Assembly: GCA_036377595.1 (NCBI GenBank)
Contig: DASUYB010000208.1
Coordinates: 1-41,587, forward strand
DNA: 41,587 nt
Direction: 5' to 3'
Source: Longimicrobium sp.
GTDB lineage: Bacteria > Gemmatimonadota > Gemmatimonadetes > Longimicrobiales > Longimicrobiaceae
The translations under genes and the position numbers were made by a program. Of this stretch, positions 36,884 to 41,587 are shown piece after piece; position 1 is the stretch's first letter; the number at the start of each line of letters is the position of its first letter. Below the pieces are notes generated by a model. The model had not been told where the DNA came from and did no database searches. It saw nothing but the letters and a program-made list of their open reading frames with translations.

Positions 36884-37840
36884 ATGTACGTCTCGCGTAT
36901 GACGCGAGACGACACCCGAATGACGTACCTCAACCGGGAACGACAGGATATGCAACCGGTTCTCCGTCCGCTCATCGTGCTGCACTCCGACGCGGTGTTC
37001 AAGGAGCGCCTGCGCCGCATCGGCAGCCAGCGCTTCAAGAGCCAGTTCGTGAACGACTGGGACGGCCTGCGCACGGCGCTAAAGGAAGCGCCGCCCGCCG
37101 CGCTGGTGGTGGTGGACCCGTACACCCACAGCTACGGCGCCGAGGCCGAGCTGGCGCCCGAGCTGCGCTCGCTGCTGTGGGAGTACCCCACCGCCACGGT
37201 GATCGCCGCGCTGGAGGTGCGGCGCCAGCGCGTGCGCGACCTGCGCACGCTGGGCGAGTGGGGGGTGAAGGAGGTGATCGCGCTCGACGAGGAGGACACG
37301 CTCGAGGCCATCAGCCGCCGCCTGCGCGCCGCGCAGGGCCGGCCGCTGCAGAGCCTGCTGGAGCGCTCGCTGCCGGGAACGCTGAGCGGCCGCGCGCGCG
37401 CGCTGCTGATGGCGGCCGCCGAGGTGGTGGCCGAGGGCGGCCACGGGCGCGACCTGGCGGCCAGCCTCCGCCTGTCGGAGCGCACGCTGCTGCGCTGGGC
37501 CGAGCAGGCCGACCTCCCGCCGCCGCGCCGCATCCTGGCGTGGATGCGCGTCCTCCTCGCCTGCGAGCTGCTGGACGACCCCGGCCAGACGGTGCTGAGC
37601 GTGGCCTACACCTGCGGCTACGCCAGCGACAGCTCGCTGCGCCGCGCGGTGCAGGAGTTCACCGGCGTGCTGCTGACCGAGCTGCGGCAGGAGGGCGCCT
37701 TCGCCACCGCGTCGGAGAAGTTCCTGGCCGAGCTGGAGGACACTCGCGAGAGCGGCCGCGCCCGCCGCAAGGCCGAGCGCGCGGCGGCCCGTGCCGCCGC
37801 CGTGGCGGCCGCCACCGCCGCCGCCGGCGCGCCGAACTGA
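36884..37840 (+). CDS. AraC-like regulator with receiver-like N-terminal domain, right flank of NRPS cluster
   Basis: A 318-aa paralogue of the regulator at 22205-23089. Matching blocks include LIVLHSDAVFKERLRR, ALVVVDPYTHS, LRSLLWEYPTATVIAALEV, LGEWGVKEVIALDEEDTLEAISRRLRAAQGRPLQ, GRDLAASLRLSERTLLRWAEQADLPPPRR and the AraC motif TVLSVAYTCGYASDSSLRRAVQEF. The receiver-like domain again lacks a canonical phosphorylation set. The C-terminus ends in an Arg/Ala-rich helix. The start is uncertain: ATG at 36884 has GGGAGAG upstream; ATG at 36950 (MQPVLRP) matches the paralogue better, and would leave a 23-bp palindrome at 36889-36911 in the leader. It is divergent from the cluster and is its probable pathway regulator. 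Confidence 0.8.
   Translation: MYVSRMTRDDTRMTYLNRERQDMQPVLRPLIVLHSDAVFKERLRRIGSQRFKSQFVNDWDGLRTALKEAPPAALVVVDPYTHSYGAEAELAPELRSLLWEYPTATVIAALEVRRQRVRDLRTLGEWGVKEVIALDEEDTLEAISRRLRAAQGRPLQSLLERSLPGTLSGRARALLMAAAEVVAEGGHGRDLAASLRLSERTLLRWAEQADLPPPRRILAWMRVLLACELLDDPGQTVLSVAYTCGYASDSSLRRAVQEFTGVLLTELRQEGAFATASEKFLAELEDTRESGRARRKAERAAARAAAVAAATAAAGAPN
36889..36911. promoter_or_regulatory. Perfect palindrome at the start of the cluster regulator
   Basis: CGTCTCGCGT (36889-36898) and ACGCGAGACG (36902-36911) are exact inverted arms around ATG. It is either an operator or RNA hairpin in the leader (if translation begins at 36950) or part of the N-terminal coding sequence (if it begins at 36884). 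Confidence 0.5.
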
Positions 37841-37862
37841 TCTTCCGGTCGATAGTGACGAG

Positions 37863-37884
37863 AGCCCGGGCCGCGGCCCGGGCT
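37863..37884 (+). terminator. Terminator of the cluster regulator gene
   Basis: A perfect 22-bp palindrome, AGCCCGGGCC and its complement, followed by TTCGTCGTT, 22 bases after the regulator stop. Confidence 0.7.
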
Positions 37885-37893
37885 TTCGTCGTT

Positions 37894-37987
37894 GAGTGCG
37901 AAAGTGCGAGGGTGCGAGGGTGCGAGGGTGCGAAAGTGCGCCAGGTTCAACGCACTCTCGCACTTTCGCACCTTCGCACTCACGCAC
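37894..37987. repeat. Palindromic repeat of 8-bp GTGCGARR units, copy 3
   Basis: A left arm of tandem GTGCGAAA/GTGCGAGG units (37896-37940) faces a right arm of inverse units (37951-37987), with about 10 bases between. It lies just after the regulator terminator. Same family as the insertion inside the NRPS gene. Confidence 0.8.
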
Positions 37988-37998
37988 CGGAAAAGAGA

Positions 37999-38027
37999 AG
38001 GCCCGGAGCCTGGGAGGCTCCGGGCCT
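37999..38027. terminator. GC-rich hairpin, possible minus-strand terminator
   Basis: AGGCCCGGAGCC (37999-38010) pairs with GGCTCCGGGCCT (38016-38027) around five bases. On the minus strand it is followed by CTTCTCTTTT, terminator-like, but no minus-strand gene is recognised upstream. Confidence 0.5.
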
Positions 38028-38442
38028 GACTCGGGGGTCGGGCAGCGCCGAAGGGCGTCGGGGGCGGGGAGGTGGTGCGGGTAGGCGGGGCGGGCGGTTG
38101 CTGCGGGTTCTCGGTTTGATACTGCCAGGGTCCTGCGGTCGCTGTCCCCCCGGTTCTTCGCTCGCATGACAAAGCAATCGCGAGGCCAGACGCGGCCCGT
38201 CTGGCATCTCGTTGCGGCGCAATCACTTGGATTTTTGGTGGCTCGGAAACAGGTGGGGCGGTGGGACCTGGGGAGGACACCCTTTGGGACATCGGCGCCT
38301 CATCTCCCTCCATCCGTCGTGGGAGATGGCTCCAAGTGGTGCGGAAATCGCCCCGCGGTGCTCTGGAGCGGCCCGCCGGGTGGGTGTAAGTTCAGGAACC
38401 GGCTCGTTCCGGGGTGGAATTCTCGTCTCGGTGAAGGAACGG

Positions 38443-39087
38443 ATGGCCAGGAAGTACGGGATCAGGGAAGTGTTTCCCACGCTGCAGGGCGAGGGCGCGC
38501 AGGCGGGGTCGCCCGCGGTGTTCCTGCGCTTCGCGGGGTGCAACCTGGGCTACGACGTGTGCCCCTGGTGCGACACCGACTGGGTGAAGGCGGTCTACAG
38601 CGAGGACGTGGACGGCACCCTCGCGCTGGTCCGTGCCGCGGCGGAGGAGGGGTTCGGCGGCGAGCGGCCGGGCCTTCTCCTCGTGGCCACCGGCGGCGAG
38701 CCCAGCCTCCAGCTCGACCGGCCGCTCTCCGACGCGCTGCGGGCGCGGGGATACCGCATCTCCATGGAATCCAACGGCTCGCGCCCGGTGGACCGCTCGC
38801 TGGTGGACTGGCTCACCATCAGCCCCAAGCAGCCCGAGTTCGCGCAGAAGGAGGGCGACGAGCTGAAGCTGCTGTTCAGCGGCACCGCCGCGCTCGGCAT
38901 CACCCCCGACGTGGCCGCGGTGCGCCGCATCGCCGCGGGAACGCGCTTCGGCCACTACTTCCTGCAGCCGATCGACATCCCCGCGCACGGCGGGCCGAAC
39001 TACGAAGAGACGGTGCGCGCGGTGATGGAGCTCGGTCCGCCGTGGCGCCTGTCGGTGCAGACGCACAAGGTGATGGGGATCCCCTGA
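38443..39087 (+). CDS. queE: 7-carboxy-7-deazaguanine synthase (QueE-like radical SAM)
   Basis: A 214-aa radical SAM enzyme of the QueE family, which contracts 6-carboxy-tetrahydropterin to 7-carboxy-7-deazaguanine on the way to queuosine. IREVFPTLQGEGAQAGSPAVFLRFAGCNL is the family opening. The cluster Cys are in CNLGYDVCPWCDTDW, i.e. C-x6-C-x2-C, where many radical SAM enzymes have C-x3-C-x2-C. LLVATGGEPSLQ is the GGE SAM-binding motif, followed by SMESNGSRPV and the C-terminal FLQPIDIPAHGGPN and SVQTHKVMGIP. ATG at 38443 has AAGGA close upstream; a GTG at 38431 is possible. No other queuosine genes lie nearby. Confidence 0.88.
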   Translation: MARKYGIREVFPTLQGEGAQAGSPAVFLRFAGCNLGYDVCPWCDTDWVKAVYSEDVDGTLALVRAAAEEGFGGERPGLLLVATGGEPSLQLDRPLSDALRARGYRISMESNGSRPVDRSLVDWLTISPKQPEFAQKEGDELKLLFSGTAALGITPDVAAVRRIAAGTRFGHYFLQPIDIPAHGGPNYEETVRAVMELGPPWRLSVQTHKVMGIP

Positions 39088-39091
39088 GCCG

Positions 39092-39122
39092 AAGTGCGTG
39101 AGTGCGTGAGTGCGGGAGTGCG
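39092..39122. repeat. GTGCGTGA/GTGCGGGA half repeat upstream of the HDAC gene
   Basis: Tandem 8-bp units (AGTGCGTG, AGTGCGTG, AGTGCGGG, AGTGCGAC) related to one arm of the GTGCGARR palindromes, immediately after the queE stop. It supplies the only canonical start codon (GTG at 39102) for the following gene. Confidence 0.6.
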
Positions 39123-40163
39123 ACGGAGCCCGTCGTCGCTTCCGCCTGCTGTCCCCTGTACCCTGTTCCCTGTCCCCTGAAGGCGTTCTACACGGACCGC
39201 TTCGTCCTTCCCCTTCCGCCGGGGCACCGCTTCCCGATGGTGAAGTACCGCCGGGTGCGCGAGCGCTGCCTGGAGGAGGGGATCATCGCGCCCGCGGACC
39301 TGGCCGAGCCGCCGGCCGCGGCGTGGGACGAGCTGGCCCTGGCGCACGACCGCGCCTACCTCGACGCGGTACGCGAGGGCGCGCTCCCGCCGCTGGCCCA
39401 GCGCCGCATCGGCTTTCCCTGGAGCCCGGAGATGGTGGAGCGCTCGCGCCGCTCCGCGGGGGCCACCATCGCCGCCTCGCGCGTCGCCCTGGCCGAGGCG
39501 GCGGAGCGGGGATGGGGCGTCGCCGCCAACCTCGCGGGCGGCACGCACCACGCCGGCCCCGACCACGGCGAGGGCTTCTGCGTGTTCAACGACGCCGCCG
39601 TCGCCGCGCGCGTCCTCCAGCGCGAGGGCGTGGTCCGCCGCATCGCCATCATCGACTGCGACGTGCACCAGGGGAACGGCACCGCCGCCATCTTCGCGCG
39701 CGACCCCACCGTCTTCACCTTCTCCATCCACGGCGCGCGCAACTTCCCCTTCCGCAAGGAGCGCGGCTCGCTCGACGTCGATCTCCCCGACGGCGCGGAG
39801 GACGACGCCTTCCTGGCCGCGCTGGAGCTCCATCTTCCCCACGTGCTCGACGACTTCCGCCCCGAGCTGGCCATCTACCTGGCCGGCGCGGACCCGTGGC
39901 GCGACGACCGCTTCGGCAGACTGGGGATGACCAAGGAAGGGCTGGCCGAGCGCGACCGCTACGTCCTCCACCTCCTCCGCGACGCCGGCGTCCCCACGGC
40001 GATCGCGATGGCCGGCGGCTACGCGCGCGACACCGAGGACACCGTCGACATCCACGTCACGACTCTTCGCATCGCCGCGGCGATGCACCGGCAGAACGGC
40101 AGGTCTCACACGGAGCCACCGTCGCCCTCGGGGCAAACCCGCCCCCGGGTGGACCTCCGCTGA
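39102..40163 (+). CDS. Histone deacetylase family (AcuC/class IV-like) deacetylase
   Basis: A zinc amidohydrolase of the arginase/deacetylase fold, acting on acetyl-lysine or acetyl-polyamines. AFYTDRFVLPLPPGHRFPM is the family start; NLAGGTHHAGPDHGEGFCVFNDAAVAA carries the tandem active-site His; IIDCDVHQGNGTAAIF has zinc-binding Asp/His; LAGADPWRDDRFGRLGMT holds the third zinc Asp; AGGYA is near the end. The match to class IV/AcuC-like enzymes is good. The start is problematic: family similarity begins at KAFYTDR (39180), preceded by repeat DNA, and the only in-frame ATG/GTG/TTG upstream is GTG 39102 inside a repeat. A CTG at 39177 is another possibility. The last 20 residues are non-conserved. 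Confidence 0.85.
   Translation: MRECGSATEPVVASACCPLYPVPCPLKAFYTDRFVLPLPPGHRFPMVKYRRVRERCLEEGIIAPADLAEPPAAAWDELALAHDRAYLDAVREGALPPLAQRRIGFPWSPEMVERSRRSAGATIAASRVALAEAAERGWGVAANLAGGTHHAGPDHGEGFCVFNDAAVAARVLQREGVVRRIAIIDCDVHQGNGTAAIFARDPTVFTFSIHGARNFPFRKERGSLDVDLPDGAEDDAFLAALELHLPHVLDDFRPELAIYLAGADPWRDDRFGRLGMTKEGLAERDRYVLHLLRDAGVPTAIAMAGGYARDTEDTVDIHVTTLRIAAAMHRQNGRSHTEPPSPSGQTRPRVDLR
39148..39179. repeat. Short tandem CCCTGTNC repeat before the HDAC domain
   Basis: Degenerate units (CTGTCCCCTGTACC, CTGTTCC, CTGTCCCCTG) run up to the first conserved codon of the deacetylase. The shape is that of a low-complexity intergenic repeat and not of coding sequence. Confidence 0.5.
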
Positions 40164-40204
40164 CTCCGATGACTCCGTGCGAGTCTCTTTCCTGTCCAGG
40201 CGAA

Positions 40205-40235
40205 CGAGCCGGGAGCTGACACCGCACCCGGCTCG
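40205..40235 (+). terminator. Terminator after the HDAC gene
   Basis: CGAGCCGGG (40205-40213) pairs with CCCGGCTCG (40227-40235), 41 bases past the stop, followed by CTCATCTATTCC. Weak T-tail. Confidence 0.55.
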
Positions 40236-40271
40236 CTCATCTATTCCCGCAGCCCGTTGTTTTCCGATCCA

Positions 40272-40306
40272 GGGCCGGCGCGCGGGCATTCGATCCGCGC
40301 CGGCCC
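40272..40306 (-). terminator. Terminator after the nitroreductase-domain gene
   Basis: GGGCCGGCGCG (40272-40282) pairs with CGCGCCGGCCC (40296-40306), eight bases beyond the stop of the minus-strand gene. The two convergent genes thus have separate hairpins. Confidence 0.6.
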
Positions 40307-40314
40307 GCCTGCGT

Positions 40315-41587
40315 TCAGGCCGCCATCGCCGGGCGGCCGTACGTGAGCACCGACTCCAGCGGCAGCCGCGGCGCCCGGGCGCTCGGCGCGCCCGCCACGC
40401 CCACGCGGAAGAGCAGCAGCCGCGTGTTTCCTTCCGCCGCCTCGAACAGCGCGTCGAAGCGCGCCCGCAGCTCGCGCAGCTCCTCGCGCTCGCGCGCCGA
40501 GAAGACCGTGGCCGCGCTGCCGTCCAGCATCTCGAACATGTAGATCAGCGCGGTCACCGGCTGCACGGCCAGCCCCAGCGACGTCGCGGTCAGCCACACC
40601 CGCTCCACCGCCCGCCCGCCGCGCAGCGCGCACGCCGCCGTGCCGCCCCCCACCGTCACCAGGCCGACGGCGGACGAGCGCAATACCGCCTTCTCCACCC
40701 GCTCCTGCAGCACCCGGCCGCCGCCCAGCTCGCGCAGCGTGGCCGCCACCTCGGGGCGCTGGGTCACCCGCAGCGCCGCCCGCTGCGCCGCGGTCAGCTC
40801 CAGCGCGTCCACCGGCACGCCGTCGCCGGCGCGCTGGGCCTCGTCGGGGGTCCAGCGCAGCTCGCGCATCATCTCGCGGTGCAGTTCGCGGGTGAGCTGG
40901 CGGATGCGCTCGCCGGCGCCCAGCAGGTGCGCCAGCTCGGCCAGCCCTTCGTCATCCGTCACCATGTCCAGCCGGGCGCCGCGCACCCGCGCCGCGTCGG
41001 CCAGCGCCGTCAGCGCGTCGGCGCCCAGCGGCACGCGCTTGCCCGTGCGCCGGTTGGTGACGCGCGTGGCCAGGTGCGCGAAGAGCGCCGCGTCGTCCTC
41101 GGGATCGGCCCCGGCGCGCTCGAAGGTGATGGCGGCGGCCACGCCGGGGTCGCGCGGGCGCGGGAAGGGCTCCATCCGCGCGCGGTAGCCGCGGTGCGCG
41201 GCGGCCACGGCCACGTTCTCCACCGCCGCGCCCAGCGCCACGTGCGCCGCGCGCTGGTGCGGGTCCAGCAGCGAGGCCGAGCGGGCGCGGTCTTCCAGCA
41301 CCCACAGCCGCTCGCCGTCCCAGCTGAAGCGCCACGGCTGCCGGTTGGCGGACGACGGCGCCAGCACGCCGTGCTGCACGCAGAAGCGCACCAGCTCGGG
41401 GATGCGCCCGTCCACGCCGCCCAGCGCGCGCCCCGGCTGCCACCCCGCCGCGGCGGTGATCGGCGTGACCGTGGCCTCGCCGTCCGCCAGCACGGCGTGG
41501 GGATCCAGGTGCCGCCGCCCGCTGGGAAGCGGCTGCCCCAGCGCCAGCCGCCGCACCGCCATCGCCACGGCCGCGCCCCCCAGCGCC
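40315..41587 (-). CDS. ThiF/nitroreductase fusion protein, C-terminal part (runs off right edge)
   Basis: The frame is open to the window edge, so the gene is partial. The visible 423 residues contain a nitroreductase-like fold: HGVLAPSSANRQPWRFSWDGERLWVLEDR (FMN-binding opening, about 70-98), LDPHQRAAHVALGAAVENVAVAAAHRGY, RVTNRRTGKRVPL and, near the C-terminus, VWLTATSLGLAVQPVTALIYMF. The residues at the edge (ALGGAAVAMAVRRLALGQPLPSG) look like the end of a ThiF/E1-like NAD-fold domain, as in the mycobacterial Rv1355c-type proteins that join ThiF and nitroreductase halves. The function of such fusions is unknown. The apparent ATG at 41568 is probably internal. Confidence 0.75.
   Translation of the reverse strand, partial: ALGGAAVAMAVRRLALGQPLPSGRRHLDPHAVLADGEATVTPITAAAGWQPGRALGGVDGRIPELVRFCVQHGVLAPSSANRQPWRFSWDGERLWVLEDRARSASLLDPHQRAAHVALGAAVENVAVAAAHRGYRARMEPFPRPRDPGVAAAITFERAGADPEDDAALFAHLATRVTNRRTGKRVPLGADALTALADAARVRGARLDMVTDDEGLAELAHLLGAGERIRQLTRELHREMMRELRWTPDEAQRAGDGVPVDALELTAAQRAALRVTQRPEVAATLRELGGGRVLQERVEKAVLRSSAVGLVTVGGGTAACALRGGRAVERVWLTATSLGLAVQPVTALIYMFEMLDGSAATVFSAREREELRELRARFDALFEAAEGNTRLLLFRVGVAGAPSARAPRLPLESVLTYGRPAMAA

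Larger units (their letters stand above)
37841..38442. other. 602-bp intergenic region, hairpins and a repeat, no supported gene
   Basis: In order it holds a terminator palindrome (37863-37884), repeat copy 3 (37894-37987), a second hairpin (37999-38027), then about 400 bp without clear structure before queE. Reading frames on both strands cross it, but they merge with repeat-derived peptide (ECESAK-like) or lack family features. No riboswitch of the preQ1 type could be recognised upstream of queE. Confidence 0.4.

Noticed and set aside
37894-37987. Regular 8-bp units that look like a repeat array
   Set aside because: Not CRISPR: units are contiguous with no unique spacers, the array is palindromic, and no cas genes are present.
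38166-38442. Open frames upstream of queE and a possible preQ1 riboswitch
   Set aside because: The N-terminal extension of the queE frame (Trp/Gly/His-rich) is unlike the family, and no preQ1-type stem with an A-rich tail was visible.

Overview
This is a GC-rich bacterial chromosome segment. The protein families, the N-terminal sequences and especially the dispersed palindromic repeats look to me like a Gemmatimonadota genome of the Longimicrobium type. That assignment is an inference from style, not a database match. No rRNA, tRNA or CRISPR array was seen.

Left part (1-23 kb), mostly housekeeping and small accessory modules. In order: the edge of a probable IS1634-type transposase (1-78); a small helical protein with two terminators; a VapBC-type toxin-antitoxin pair (664-1322); a kynurenine-aminotransferase-like enzyme (1409-2722) divergent from acetyl-CoA synthetase (3032-5050); a two-gene exported module of a Vgb-type beta-propeller and a CxxCH protein (5265-6826); an unrecognised exported protein (7135-8910); a DUF485 protein and an ActP-type acetate symporter (8969-10938); a VOC protein, GNAT acetyltransferase and PBP4-type carboxypeptidase run (11145-13779) divergent from a MarR regulator; a duplicated NTF2-like lipoprotein; an SPFH/GYF_2 protein; hxlR-clpS-clpA (17081-20228); and a TPR-like protein.

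Central part (22.2-37.8 kb): a compact nonribosomal peptide cluster, all on the minus strand, read from 36450 down to 23440. It encodes a PLP aminotransferase, a two-module NRPS (A-T-C-A-T, no cis thioesterase), an MFS exporter, an MbtH protein, a 3-hydroxyacyl-CoA dehydrogenase, a discrete ACP, an acyl-CoA dehydrogenase, a type II thioesterase and an Sfp-type phosphopantetheinyl transferase. The dehydrogenase, ACP and acyl-CoA dehydrogenase match the sets that make hydroxymalonyl-, methoxymalonyl- or aminomalonyl-ACP, yet the window holds no FkbH-type loader and no ketosynthase. Two paralogous AraC-like regulators bracket the cluster: one at 22205-23089, and one divergent from the first biosynthetic gene at 36884-37840.

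The most unusual signals are repeats. A palindromic element built of 8-bp units, intergenic elsewhere, sits in frame inside the second adenylation domain (30607-30699). A roughly 170-bp structured element occurs in two inverted copies around the thioesterase/PPTase pair, and its two copies differ by compensatory base-pair changes, as expected of a selected RNA or DNA hairpin. A third family starts CTCACGC and ends GCGTGAG and occurs three times between genes.

Right part (38-41.6 kb): a QueE-like radical SAM enzyme, a histone-deacetylase-family protein whose start region is made of repeats, and the C-terminal half of a probable ThiF/nitroreductase fusion that runs off the edge.
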